Assembly (NCBI GenBank): GCA_030704615.1
Contig: CM060732.1
Coordinates: 59,065,053-59,129,052 of the forward strand
DNA length: 64,000 nucleotides
Source of the DNA: Takakia lepidozioides
Taxonomy: Eukaryota > Streptophyta > Takakiopsida > Takakiales > Takakiaceae
Direction of reading: 5' to 3'
Shown: piece by piece, positions 9,142 to 21,240 of the stretch
How positions within the stretch are numbered: the first letter of the stretch is position 1
Layout of the letters: every line of letters starts with the position of its first letter
Program-made: the position numbers and the translations under genes
The notes under the pieces: generated by a model
Database searches by the model: none
Seen by the model: the letters and a program-made list of their open reading frames with translations, nothing else
Told to the model about the DNA's origin: nothing

Positions 9142-11409
9142 GTGGTCTGTGGGGATATATGCTCTGAGGAGGAACACTGGTGTGGATGCAGGTACTTTCA
9201 CTTCGTTCTTGTTTCAGATAAGGCTCTCAGTGATGATCCGGACTTTATTCGTGGATGGGCAAACCCAGACGACGACACCACTATGTTCACTACGGGAATT
9301 GTAAAGGACTGGGGTCGGGCTCATTACCGCGACTGCGGGTGGTACCTCGACTACCCTCGGCAGTCCACTACGTGGGAGGAGAACGTCTTGAGGAATCAGA
9401 ATGAGAATGCAGATGCCTTGGCACCCCGGACAGATGAGGAGTTGCAGGCTAGGTTCTTTGCGCAGCTGAATAAGAAGGAGCCAACAAAGACGGCGACCCC
9501 CGCGGGTGGGAAGAAGAAAAACAAAGGGAAACAGACTGCGGAGGTAGGTGGGTCTGTTGGTACTGCGGCTGCCGTAGATTCTAGGTCAGGGCCTGCAGGG
9601 ACTGGTGGGGCAGTTCTTGATCGCCCACAGGCAGATGATCGCATTGTGCGTACAGAGGTCCAGCTGATTTCCGTCACAGCTGATGAAAGGACTAGCCATA
9701 GGACAGGGAAACGACCTTACGAAGCCCGACTTTGTGTCTCCAGAGTGGTGGGTCCGCATTTCCAACGGAAAATGGCAAACATCAGCTTCTTGCGTATGAT
9801 GGAGTCCAGGAAGTCCACATTCACAGGGGTCAAATCTCCTGCATGGGACCATCTCTGCTCTTTCCTCACTCTGGTAATGCCCATGCATCTTTCAACTTTG
9901 ATTCCCATTTCATGACATTGTGGGGTGTTGGATTTGCTGGATTAAGATGTCGTCAACGACATCTTAATCCACCAGTACTTTGTACTACCAGTTCCCTAAA
10001 TGTACACCAACCACCCAATTTGATTCGCTTGCATTTGCTTTTGGCAGGTGACGAAGAATCCATGCTGGGTGAACGGTGTCCAACAACCTTACGCCGCTGA
10101 CCTTGTAATCCTTGACCTCCCGGATGGGCAGCCTGTGCTTGATATCATTCCCCCTGCTGTGACTCCACAGTGGAATGTTCAAAACCCTCTGTATTGGCAG
10201 TGGGCATTCTCTTTCAGCAACAAGTTCCTCTCTGACGCAGGGGGGCTTCTGATATTTCAATCTGACGACATGGCATCCTGCCGGATTCTTCATAGCTACA
10301 TGAAGTCCTCTGGGTTCCAAATCAACAAAATATGGACATGTGTTAATACACTGCCTCTGTCGAAGGGGGAGTTTCCAGGGCAGAAGGTATTTCCTGTAAC
10401 TTTCATTGTCTTCGTCCGTGTTGTCGTTGAATACCCATAGTTGCTGACATATTTCCATTGTTGCTGGTGCAGACCCATGTGTTCAAGGCCATTTGTCTGT
10501 CACGAATTCGGCCTACCAACACTCCTGCTTATGTTGGGCATTTCGACGTTTGGGGAGGAGGTCTGCACATAGGCCCAGATTGCAACCCAGTTGAATATGA
10601 TGTTGTTCACAACTATATGGATGCGTCCCAGACTCTGAAAAAGACTGGAGGAATTCCATGGAGAGGTGCCCGGGAGAAGTCGCCCGCGTTCATGCAGACC
10701 TTCATTGAGACATGCAGCCGGCATGGTGGCAAAGTGGTTGACCTCTCCATGGGCACAGGTGCATGCCGAAACTCTTCTCCATTCTTCGTTGCAAATGTTC
10801 CTTTCTTGTTTTGGCTTCTGCCATGGTTTCGTGCTTTCATTTGCTATCCTATAGGGGCTTCGTTCCATGCCTACAAGTGTGCAGGAAGACATCTTTTTGG
10901 GTTTGAGGGGGACAAGGAGCTTTACTCTCGAGTCATCGCTCCATTCTCTGAGGGATCCTTGCATTCGACCCAGACTGAGAAGATTGTTGAGGAGCAGGAT
11001 CTGCAAGAGCCGGATGCTCTTGATGTGGATTCGGAATTTTCATGTGAGTAAGTGCATGTTCTTTTGTGGCAACTCAGAGACTAAATTTCGCTCAGCCATA
11101 CTGTTGAACACTGCCTTTGCATCCTTGATGCTCCTACACTTGGTACTGTGTGGTTGCAGGAGTCCTATGACACCACGGTTTCTGCCGTTCTTTGCCAACC
11201 CGGATTTTTTTCCAAGTCCTCCAGCACAATTTCATTTGCCATCTTATGCGGAGGCTGCGGCTAAGGAGTATAGTCTGCTGGCATCTCCACCTTCTCTGCT
11301 ACACAAAAGACATGGTTTTCAGCAGAGCAGGGCTAGCGTCTTTGTGGACAATTCTGCCTTCGTCCTGAACAGTGCGTCCTGTAGCAGTGGATCTTCTTTG
11401 TCCGAATGA
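9142..11409 (+). CDS. DNA-methylase-like (N4/N6 class) protein, spliced, probably transposon-encoded
   Basis: The last four exons can be defined with consensus splice sites: 10048-10386, 10473-10758, 10855-11047 and 11160-11409 (stop TGA). Joined, they contain YAADLVILDLPDG, which sits where group-beta DNA methylases have the catalytic DPPY. Then follow AGGLLIFQSDD, KSPAFMQTFIETCSRHGG and, across the 10758/10855 junction, DLSMGTGA followed by CAGRHLFGFEGDKELY. The last segment is a clear S-adenosylmethionine-binding motif I in the permuted order (motif IV before I) of N4-cytosine/N6-adenine methylases. DPPY is replaced by DLPD, so methyl transfer is doubtful. The upstream coding part, 9218 to about 9920, is Lys-rich and disordered and needs a frame change near 9730. 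The true start is not seen. A palindrome copy lies in the intron before 10048. Confidence 0.6.
9939..9970. repeat. Intronic palindrome, fifth copy
   Basis: Perfect 15-bp arms around a CA centre, core GATGTCGTCAACGACATC. It is the same motif as the four copies at 8729-9102, but here it lies in the intron upstream of the exon starting at 10048. Confidence 0.95.
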
Positions 11410-12200
11410 ATCGATTCTTGTGAAGGGTTTGTTTAAAAACCAAGAGTTCATCTGTTTGCCTTCTTTATGATTGGATGTGATCCTCTCTATCAACCTTGTA
11501 TATCTGGGAAAATGACATGTGGTCCTTCTCAATCAACAAAGCAATGTGGACTCAAAGTTTGCAATATACACTGCACCCGGCATAATTGATTTTCAAGCAA
11601 GACAAGCATGGTTTCATGCATCTCGGAGCTTTTGGGAGCTACCACTACAAACAACTATCTATTCTTTCATTTATGTCATTCATCCACCTCTCATTCGTTA
11701 TACAGACATTCATCCGACATTCATCCCTCATTCATCCAAGCAACATCCATATCCGACCTTCTGATACTGGCCACTCTCCGCAGTAATAGGTCTTCTAAGT
11801 CGACTGGACGTCCGCGGTTATAGATAGGCAAGTCCTCAAGCTTGAGCAGATTTTTGCTCATGCAATTTTCTGCTCGCGGGATCTGCTCACACAATAGCAT
11901 CCCCCGCGAGCTTGCCCACAATCTGCTGCTAGAACAAATTGTGTTTGTGGATTATCCGGAAGGAGAGCCCATCCCGCGTCCAGAGCTCCCCCTGGACACG
12001 CCATCTGAGTTCTGGGCCAAGACGTTTGAGGAAACGGCCCGCAAGGGAGCCTCCAAGCCTATTCACCCCAAGGCTGAACGCAAGGAGCAGAATCGGCGCA
12101 TCAAGGAGTCTCTGCAAGGGGCTTATGTTGCGCGTATGCTGCTCAAACTCCATTCTAGGGAAGTCTCCCTTCAAATTTCACTTTCTAGTGCTAAAGAGCT
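11410..12200 (+). other. No confident gene; possible unassigned exon at 11.93-12.17 kb
   Basis: Most of the stretch shows nothing recognisable. A plus-strand frame at 11842-12222 has a plausible protein-like middle (FVDYPEGEPIPRPELPLD, then a Lys/Arg-rich helix-like end), preceded by ctgctag at about 11930, which could be a splice acceptor. I do not recognise the protein. It could be one exon of a broken host gene. Confidence 0.3.
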
Positions 12201-12300
12201 TCAAAAAATTCAAGCATGGTGATATATGCCCTTCTACTTCTCTTTAACCTTATCTGAAATCCAAAACCGTGCTGAGAACCAGCTATTGGCAAACAACTCA
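12201..12300 (+). repeat. Inverted repeat, left copy
   Basis: 100 bases whose reverse complement recurs at 14380-14478 with only a few differences (shared blocks include gatatatgcccttctacttc and aaaccgtgctgagaacc). The pair encloses 2.1 kb without coding capacity. Confidence 0.85.
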
Positions 12301-12303
12301 ATC

Positions 12304-12512
12304 AACTGACTGTGCCTCTCCTAGTAGGTCCCACCTCACTGGATCAGCTTGAAGATAATAGGCCAAATTAAAAAGCTGCAGTTGGCGTGTGCAGTCTTAC
12401 AATTGCACCAACAAGACAAAAAATTGTATGACCCATAGAAGCTGTCCACGTTATAAACAAGTCAATTTCCAACCCCAAAAACCTCCCCTTCAATTCTCTA
12501 TGCCAACTTAAC
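12304..12512 (+). repeat. Direct repeat, copy 1
   Basis: Repeated in the same orientation at 14719-14893. The second copy lacks an internal stretch of about 35-40 bases (around ttggcgtgtgcag). The repeat begins directly after the inverted repeat at 12201-12300. Confidence 0.85.
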
Positions 12513-14379
12513 CCTCAGTACTTGCATAAACACAATTAGCCATACCTCTGGATCCAACTCCATTTCTTTGTTCCAAGAAATCCTCAAACTGCACATAGGC
12601 AATACACATGATTACTTTTCATAAGCTTCAACGGTCATTCCTGTCTGTTTTTTTTCAGCACAAGTAGTTGAAGCCAAGAGCAGGGTCTACATGTTCCTTG
12701 GACTCACTTTGTTGTTAATATAGCTCTACCATAAAAACTTTTATCAGGCCACACAAGGGGACATAGACTACTGTAGTGCCAAAATGGTGACGTGAAAAAA
12801 ACCAGTCTACCAAGCGATCTTGCGGCCTATTGAACATCGTCAGTTTTGTACCATCAGTTGGTGATGCAAGAACAAATTTAAGCACAGTAGCGACTCGTCA
12901 TATCATAGACCAATGCACTAGGTACATTATCGTTTGAGACTTCACTAAATTGATTCCACCAATCAAATGAACATTAAAATTTCCATTCCATTGCCTGCTA
13001 ACATTGTCCCACCATCCAGTCTTCACACTATGGTCCTCAGAGCCCCAATCAGGCCATGGCAGCAATCTATCATCTTGAGTTATAAATAATGTTGCTCCTC
13101 ACATGTGTTAGTGCCATTGTTATGAACTACTATAAGATGCAGTGATTTTCATAGAACTCAAATCCTTCAACATTTGGCTGAACCACCAGTATGACAACAT
13201 GCATTTTAACATAAAAAATTGGTGGAAATAATTCTACTACACTTACCCATCAAGAGACCAGCGCTGCCAGCTTTGGGAGATCGGAGGAGAAAGTGGAAGA
13301 ATGAGTAAGCAGGGAGCCCAACTGCAAAAGTCACACCAAATGCAAACTCCCCAAGCATAAGTGCAGAGCAATCTACCTATTATTAATGCATGGTTGAAGA
13401 TGCAGCAACTAAGCGTCGAGAATGACAAGCCACTACTACACACTGATGATAACCCTTCTACGATTAACTCTACACACTACCGAAGGTTGTTTTCCCGAGC
13501 TAGAGCTCATGGTTAGTTACGAAATGCCCCAAATCCCAGCGACAAACCCATGCTATGAGAGCCCTAATGGCAGCTAGAGATTAGTTTGTCTATTCCAACT
13601 CATAGTTAGTCACTACAGGGCAGCAGAGCCCACCTACCAATGCAAAGCAAGATCCACCACAGAGGACCTTCCAGCAATAAAATAAAATGAGATCTAAGGT
13701 GTGAACTTAGTCCTCGCCCACTATGTCTTCGGGATTACTGCTGGCCCCCGACAGATTCCCCAACTGTCTGCAATTCAAAGTGACTCGCAACCTCTTGTAA
13801 TGTTGTAGAACTTTGACCTAACACACTTGGACCTAGTTACATTCTACCCGGTGTTCCATGATCACTGGTTAACTGCCCTCTTGGCCTGTAGGCATCAGTC
13901 ATAGTGTGGCAAAGCCACTAATGCCAGTTTGGGTCATCGCCTCCTGTGCATCTGAGGCTCTGCTTCTTTTGCCTGCTCAACCAACAAAGCATCCTTGTAC
14001 AATGCCACAACTTCATAGATACACTAAAGATATGGAGGATTCCAGAGGAGAGGGGCAGTGGGGGGAAAAAGAGACCCATAGGTATGGCTTTGCATAATGG
14101 CTTTGCATAAATCCCAAGATGGTCACAACTTTCAAAATTCTTCAGACAGCTCGCAACTCAGTAGAAGAGGGTGAAGTGGCAGTCATATTGGGCAACTAGC
14201 TCAAAAATGCATTGCACTGCATCAGGTATGCAACGATCATGCCCACAAAACAGACATGGGTTTCATTTTCTCCCAATGGCAAAGCTTAATGTTCAATGTA
14301 AGACTTCAGATGACTATAATCACAATAACATCATATCAATGTTCTGTTCAAGCATTTTATTTGTACTTATTAACCTATC
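12513..14379. other. No gene seen
   Basis: AT-rich sequence with only short chance frames on both strands. It is bounded by the inverted repeat copies and may be the interior of a non-autonomous DNA element. Confidence 0.5.
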
Positions 14380-14478
14380 GAGTTGTTTGCCAATAACTGG
14401 TTCTCAGCAGGGTTTTGGATTTCAGATAAGGTTAAAGAGAAGTAGAAGGGCATATATCACCATGCTTGAATTTTTTGA
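14380..14478 (-). repeat. Inverted repeat, right copy
   Basis: Reverse-complement partner of 12201-12300. Confidence 0.85.
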
Positions 14479-14718
14479 CCCATGTCATTCCATTCTTTAG
14501 AAGACCCCTCAATCTTAGGCCTGCAAGTTCATTACATGAAATAGTGAATCACATGTAAGGTTATAGGGTTTTTTTCTCACATTGTCTCTTATGGTTGCAG
14601 GTGCCTAATTTCAGCTAGCATTGTTAGGGTGGATTACCAGTCAGCAACAAGGGCTCTATTTCTCCACTTTCTGCATTCTTGGTATGTGCTCGTTTTTACA
14701 ACTGAGACACGGACCATG

Positions 14719-14893
14719 AACTGACTGTGTCTCTCCTAGTAGGTCCCACCTCACTGGATCAGCTTGAAGATAATAGGCCAAATTGAAAAGCTGCAGACAG
14801 AAAATTGTAGGACCCATAGAAGCTGTCCACGTTACAAACAAGTCCATTTCCAACCCCAAAAACCTCCCCTTCACTTCCCTATGCCAACTTAAG
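14719..14893 (+). repeat. Direct repeat, copy 2
   Basis: Same-strand partner of 12304-12512 with one internal deletion. Confidence 0.85.
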
Positions 14894-15860
14894 CTAGTGG
14901 ACCAACTTAAGCTGCCAACAAAGGTGGTGGACCTAACGGCATGGTGAACGATCTTACCAAGCACAGTGGGCAACTGGAAGCAGCAGCCACAGCAGCAAAA
15001 ACTTGTACAACGAGAGCGCAAGCGTATCTAAAACAAAAACAATGGACACAACAAGCGGGAGTGGGCGAGTGACATACATCGAGATTGCAGCTGAGCGAGC
15101 GAGTGAATGGCAGTTGCAAAGAGACGGCGCAGCCAAGCGGGTATACTAATAAATGAGGAATATAAATGTTGGATGATGGGGGGATGATCGGGGGGTGATC
15201 TGTTTTTGTTTTTGTTTTTGTTAATTACAACATATCATTAAAAAATATTGATGAATAAAATATAATATTTAGTACTTATTGTACTCTAATAAGTATTATT
15301 AAGAGTAAATAAAGACCAAAAAAGATAACTGATTAAGGTCACAACTTTTCAAGTTTTTTTAAGCAGCCTAACCTAAGTGTTCATTTTTTGGTCCACCATG
15401 TCATGCTTTCACCCACATAGGAGATTGCACACTTAGATGACACTTGGGCCAACTGCACATGCTACCCTAGTCAATATGTGAAGCGAGATGTTTGTTTTGT
15501 TTTGTTGGCTATCTCGACTGTGCATCGTGTTGAAGTCAATGGAGAAAATGTGGTCAAATGACCTTACACCATGTCAAGGCATCGATTAGTGTGTTGTGCT
15601 GAGTCATGCCCCTCTCTCGCCTTCCTCTTATGTTTTGCCAAAGCAAGAGAGCCAATCGCCGTTTTAGGCTTGTTTTGTTTGTTTTGTAGATTTGAGATGT
15701 CCCCAACCGCGAGGCCCCAGCCCTAGTGCTTGGTACCATTGGAAAGCCCTCGACGAGGAGGGGTGCACGGGCTTGGTCTCATGATTTCTGTACCTGTGGT
15801 GTGGGAGATGTGGAATTTCAAGTAGTTGGGTCGCTGGAAATTCCCAAAAAATAGCAAAGT
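14894..15860. other. No gene seen
   Basis: AT-rich sequence with a short (gttttt)n run near 15200. A 50-base segment at about 15420-15470 (ggagattgcac, then gctaccctag) is partly repeated at 16050-16103 inside the SINE-like unit. Confidence 0.5.
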
Positions 15861-15865
15861 GGAAT

Positions 15866-16279
15866 CCCTTGATCAATGGTTGGAGCCTCGAGAGGAGAGA
15901 TATCAAAGGTCTCCGGTTCAAATCTGGTTGTAGGCTCTGTGGGAAAAAATGCATTTGGACTTAGATGACATTGGATCCTTGGGCCTACGGCAGAGGCCAC
16001 TCTAGAGGTCGCACTTGGGCCTTGACATAGACGCACTTGTATAACTTACATAGGAGATTGCACTTGGGCTTAGATGACATTTGGGCAACGGCACAGGCTA
16101 CCCTAGTTCTCTCCTTGTTTCTTCGGATTACTTGGTCAGGGGGTGGTATCCCCCCTTTTAGCCTTCACGGCCCAGGTTGGTTATTTTTCCACTTCCTTGT
16201 ATCTTCAAACCATCCATTAATAAAATTCCAGGGCCACTGTCGCTTGTTCTGAAAAAAAAAAAAAAAAAAAAAAAAAAAA
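15866..16279 (+). mobile_element. SINE-like retroposon with poly(A) tail
   Basis: A tRNA-like A box (TTGATCAATGGTTGG, about 15869-15883) is followed about 35 bases later by a B box (GGTTCAAATC, 15915-15924), then an unrelated body and a 28-base A run at 16252-16279. The end before the tail (gggccactgtcgcttgttc) resembles the end of another retroposon remnant at about 24890-24932 (ggggccactgtccctgttc). This fits a SINE borrowing a LINE 3' end. The exact 5' end is not determined. Confidence 0.45.
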
Positions 16280-16500
16280 CAGAAAACATGAGACAGATGA
16301 ACTTAGGAGGGTGACATGAGAATGGATGAATAAGATATTTGTCTGTCTCGGTCTGTCCAAGGCCTTATCCAGAGCCTGCTGGGGGCCAATGGAGAGGCCC
16401 ATGAGCAACCAATGGGGAGACATCACACTCCCTCTCAAGCTTGTCTGTGTGAAGGCTTGAAAGATTTGAAAGTGACCAACACAGACATTCGGGGCTCGGG

Positions 16501-17235
16501 ATGGGTTCCTTGGCTCGCCTCTCAGCTGTGTGTGTGGTGGAGGTGAGGGGAGGGAGCAGTAATGGAAGTCAAGTGGGCGATACAAGCACACTGACAATTG
16601 CTCCCAATTTGAGATGGCAACAAGGAATAGTATCTCGAGGTTTCCCTTTCATGAGGAGGGCTGTACTTATGGCGAATCATAATACTTCAAATTCCATTGT
16701 TTGCGTTGCAGCGGAATCTAATGTTGAAGGTGGAGAGTCGAAGAGAGACGAGAGGATGGATTGGATGAAAGCTGGTCTCTCAGCTCTGGCAGCAGCCGGG
16801 GCTGCTGTTGTGCTTTTTGGAGGTCCCGTCTCTGCTCAAGAAGATATAGCCTTCCAGACTTATTTTGGAACTGCTGCCAGCGCGTCAAGCTATGGTGGAT
16901 ACGGAGGGAATGCCAATAAGAAGGACAGCGCAGAGTACATTTTTGATGTCCCCCAGGTACTGTAGACGCCTGCAATCGGCACACTAAATGTGGAAAGTGA
17001 TGTTGACTATGTTGGGTCAATTTGTGAGGTGTATGTTATACGTGAATGAAGAGTTTCGGGAGGACCTACTTCAGGATGGAAACCTTCTCTGCTTCTTGTG
17101 ACAGAGGTTAGTAAGGTGGGTAAGTCTTATGGAGAGAGGCAGCAACATAGTTCGGTAATGTTGCATCCACCCACTGGAAATCAATTCTGCAGATTTCGGC
17201 ACTCACTCAGTTATTTCAACAGTTAGACAACCCCT

Positions 17236-17268
<33 letters not shown>

Positions 17269-19149
17269 TTCCAGTCTGTGACATGGGGGAGGACATCATG
17301 GATGACCTCAAGGGTCTACTCACCCTCGGCACTAGACTGAAATTTATACTCAGGGCAGGAAGCCTACCTTTGAACAGCAAACAGAAGCAGAGAAGAAAGG
17401 GAGAGTGCAATTGCCCGTTGTGTGGGCAACTTGAAGACAATATTCATTTTCTGATTCATTGTCCGGGGTTCTCTCACCGGAGATCAAGGGAATTGTGTCT
17501 GTACCTCTGTTTACCGACTTTGAAAGTCTTGAGGCGAGCCAAAAGCTCAGGCCCATTTGGGGCCTAGTTATTGGGCAAACCACACACACAGGTTAATGCT
17601 TGTGTAAAGGGATTTCTAGAGGATATCGGGAAAACCTGGATCAATTGTTTATTCCAAGGTCAGTCTTACTACCGGCGTCAGCCCTGACAAAGGTAGGTTC
17701 TGTCCCTTTGTGTTCTGCTCAAACTGGGCGCGGGGTCAATGCCCACAAGGCTACGGCAAACAACGTCTTATGAGTACATTCTCTCTCTCCCTCAGTGGTT
17801 CTAGCATGCTATTTGGTGTGTCCCTTGAGACCTCTAGGACTCACGTGGACCTGGTAATTGTTTTTCCTCCTTCACATATGAATCTGGTTGTAGGCTAACC
17901 AAAATCCAATGGTACATCGTCTCAGGTGCAACCTTTATGTGAAGATACAAGGCTGAAATAATAGTGACACTTGATACCAACGTTCTTTTTCCAGTGTGAT
18001 CTCCATTGGCTGTGTGTGAGCTGTAGGCAATATTGGGCTGAGTTTCATACCATTGTTGGTTAACTCCCCACCTGTGGAGGCAATACCTTCAACGGTACGT
18101 AGTTGGCAATGTACATGTAGCTTGCATGCTCATGCTGCAGAGGGCTATGAATAAGTGCAATGTCCCTCTTGTAGCCAGTGCATCAGTATGGCGTTATTGT
18201 CAAAGTACTACCAGTTCTCACACACCCAATTTCAACTCCTAACTCAGTAAACTGCTCGACTGCAATGTCTATGACTTCTAGCCTCTGTCATGGTAGTTTT
18301 CACTTATTTGAAAGGAATTGGGCAAACTAGTAGCTGGAATGCACGTCGTGTTGAAAATAGTACCGACACAATGGTTCTTAGGATTGTTTGACTTTAGGAT
18401 ATCTAAACATCAGCTTGAAGGAGATCTCATGGTACATTCTTTTGCTGATCACAGAAATCTCTCTTCCTCTGTCTTTGCTCTTACCCAAACTGGGCATAGT
18501 CTCTACAAGGCGGAGTGGAGACTCCTGATTCCAATACTGTCTCAGAGACATAACATATCGTTTCTGATTTTCTTGAAGAGTAAATCATTCTTTCGTTCTA
18601 TCACCTTGTGCAGCTACAATACTATGGGAGTACTTCTGCAACTAATATAAGGTCCTCATTAGTGATCTAACTTATTTCTTTGGCTCTCTGAAGTCACACT
18701 CATGAAAACGTTTCAAGGGTTGGAAGGAGCGCCTCATCTCCAAAGTTGAAAAAGGGACTAATGGCACTGACAGCGAGTTCTACAACCCTAGAAAGAAAGA
18801 GGAGAAGACATACCTCACCTACCTATCCGGATTTCGGAAGCTAGGTCCCCGAGACAACGTGCTCAACAATCTTGCCCTCTCTGATGTCAATTTGCAGGAC
18901 ATAATTGCATTGGCTGAAAATGTCAAGGCGGAGAATAAGACCGATGCTAATGGGCAGCTCTATTATGTGTTTGAAATCGACAGCCCAGTTGCTCATGAAT
19001 TGATTAATGTCACATGTACAAAGAACAAGCTGTATGCACACTTCGTGAAGGCGCCCACCTCGGACTGGGCCCGCGATGAGAAATTGCTGCGGCATGTCCA
19101 TGAGTCGTTCCAAACTGTGGGGAACAGTGAGCCTCTTCCCATTTTTTAG
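16501..19149 (+). CDS. Thylakoid lumenal 19 kDa protein (TL19), PsbP/Mog1-fold family
   Basis: Two exons, 16501-16956 and 18718-19149, are joined at a GT/AG intron in phase 0 (FDVPQ / GWKERL), giving 295 residues. The first ~85 residues are a Ser/Arg-rich plastid transit peptide. Residues about 86-112 form a bipartite lumen-targeting signal: positive patch, Ala-rich hydrophobic stretch, then GGPVSA before QED. The mature part of about 183 residues (about 20 kDa) contains SSYGGYGGNANKKDSAEYIF, GWKERLISKVEKGTNGTDSE, NNLALSDVNLQD and VTCTKNKLYAHFVKAP. These match the conserved plant TL19 protein, a PsbP-domain protein of the lumen whose biochemical role is not well established. The start is the first ATG that gives a full leader. 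The reading frame is intact, so this is a host gene. The 1.76-kb intron holds LINE debris. Confidence 0.9.
17232..17259. repeat. (CT)n microsatellite
   Basis: A run of CT dinucleotides inside the intron of the lumenal protein gene, just before the LINE fragment. Confidence 0.9.
17283..17567 (+). pseudogene. LINE reverse transcriptase C-terminal zinc-knuckle fragment
   Basis: This frame encodes RLKFILRAGSLPLNSKQK followed by CPLCGQLEDNIHFLIHC (C-x2-C-x7-H-x4-C), the zinc-binding end found in plant non-LTR retrotransposon reverse transcriptases. It sits in the sense direction inside the intron 16957-18717. Only the end of the protein is present, consistent with a 5'-truncated LINE insertion. 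Confidence 0.7.
17568..18717. other. Rest of the intron; nothing recognised
   Basis: No coding signal or clear repeat beyond the LINE fragment. The intron ends at tttcaag before 18718. Confidence 0.5.
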
Positions 19150-21240
19150 AGTGTACGGGATTGTAAAATTCAGCCGAGAGACAGAGATGTCCAACTTCCA
19201 GAATTTGTACAGTTTACGTAGGAGGGAGAGGTTCAGGGGTGGAGGAGTGTATCGAGAGAAATTCCAGCTGTATTCTCAGAAGGTGATTCCTGTTGCCTTG
19301 TCATTGCCCACCTCTGAGAGGTCGACTTGGAGAGAGAGAGAGAGACATAGACAGAAGAGGGATGATTGTTTTTCTATTCCACTTTTTGGTTGTACTGGTC
19401 TATTTTGCATATGTTTAAGAGCTCCAGAAATGCCGTAGTTCACTAGCATGAACATCAACTGGTGTTTGCATTACTCCATTTTAGATGTCCTGATTCTGGT
19501 AGCCACACAATATACCAACCAGATTTAGATATTTTGGTCAGCCCTTTTCAACATGATGTTCTCAATGTTTTGGTTGCCAAGGTATGAGCAACATCTGGAG
19601 GCTACTTATCTTCTGGAGGAACTATGAAAAGAGGCTTCGATGACAAGATTGGGTCTTAGGAATAGTGCCCTTTGCCTGTATCCTGTTATGAGCAACAGCA
19701 ACAGCCAAGTTCAAAGGACTTGATCGCTCTCCAGTTTATCGGATCTGTTAGTTCAGGGCATTGCTGAGGATTTTCTCTCGACTTTATACCATCCTCTGTA
19801 TCTCTGCTTCTTTTATGATGGTGATGGAGGTCACATCCTTTTTGTTGATTGAAATTTCCCTGGAGATGTGATTAGTAAATCAGTAACTGAAGACAACAAA
19901 TCAGGGAGGGCCAGGCAGCAATTAGGGTGAATTTTTGCCACCAATCACTGTATCCGCAAGAGCCCAAATGGGTGGTAGTGCACCCGTAGCCTAAACGAAC
20001 GCGAAAGAAAATCTTACTAAGGATTAAGTGACAGAACTAGAGAGGAGAGAGCGTTGAGTAATGTTTTACTCATTGTAGTGTCCAGTTCAGAAGCCTTGGT
20101 GCCACAAAAGCTCCTATCAAATTATGTGGGCAGATCAAAAGGGATGGCACACAATGGGAGCACACAAGAGAGCACCCTCTACTAGTACAAAAGCTCTGCT
20201 CTCTGCACAAAAGCTCTGCAAGGCAATCACCTGGACTAGGTTAAAGATATGGTAAAAGCTCCTGTGCACAATAATCAGATGCAACCCAGCTTCGTCTCCA
20301 AGGCACCTGAGATATGACTTCAATCTGAAACCCAACAGGCGGCCATCTCTATAGCTGCTCATTGGAGAAAGATAAGCCACTTATGCTACAGGAGTGTGTG
20401 CAATCAAAAAAATTGCACTCGGACGGGCACCATTTCTGCAGATTAGCATCACGTGACCTCTGTCAAATGAGCTTACAGTGTGTAGGCTCAGAGCCAGCCA
20501 TTGAGCTGTGTGTGCATATTTTGGCTTGTGCCAGAGACACAGAGATGGAGGTTGGACACATTACTTGCAATAGAGGGCATATTCATCCCCTCCAGCATAT
20601 GTGATGGGGTTTTACACTAGGGTATGAAATCAGCCTGAAATTGGTTATTGCAGGTGCCCACTGCAACAACAACCCAATTAAATAGGGATGAAATCATGGA
20701 CAGCATGCGAATGCACATTGTAACCCAAAGTGCAACACAGCTGCAAGTGTCACATTCTGGGAGGTAGAGCACTGCAGTAGCAGTGTGGAATAGACATTGT
20801 ACCAAGAAAAGGGGGCAAGAGACCACTTCTGGCAACTCCAGTAGATTTATTCAATGAAGCTGCTTGAAGTGTCTCACAACAGATCATACTGAAATCCATC
20901 CTATCAATCATTCCCATAATGAATTCAAGTCACAACTTAGGCCGATCCATACTCCTCACAATAAAATTGAAGGGCTTCACACTTCCGTGTTGTTTAGAAA
21001 CAGAAAGGTGAGGAGAACAGGATGAATGATGCAAGATTGACAAGAGCGAAGTTCTCGAGGGTGAAGAAAAAAAGAATCTAGCCAAGAAGGAAAGTTACGA
21101 GTTTTCTACATTCATCAAACCTGTAAGGGAGTAAATGCATCATACTGAACGAGCTCCCAGAAGATGACAATTCTGCTGAGCTTAACAGTGTGCAAAAGAC
21201 AGACTGGAGTCAACTAGATTTCATCTCCATTGATTGAGTT
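19150..21240. other. Intergenic, no gene seen
   Basis: This lies between two convergent genes. There is a short GA run at about 19330-19344 in what is probably the 3' untranslated region of the lumenal protein gene. No homology is recognised on either strand. Confidence 0.5.

Noticed and set aside
15868-15930. Functional tRNA gene
   Set aside because: A and B box-like sequences are present, but no acceptor or anticodon stems can be formed. A SINE head fits better.
19330-19344. GA-rich run as a regulatory element
   Set aside because: A short simple repeat in a probable 3' untranslated region with nothing else to support it.
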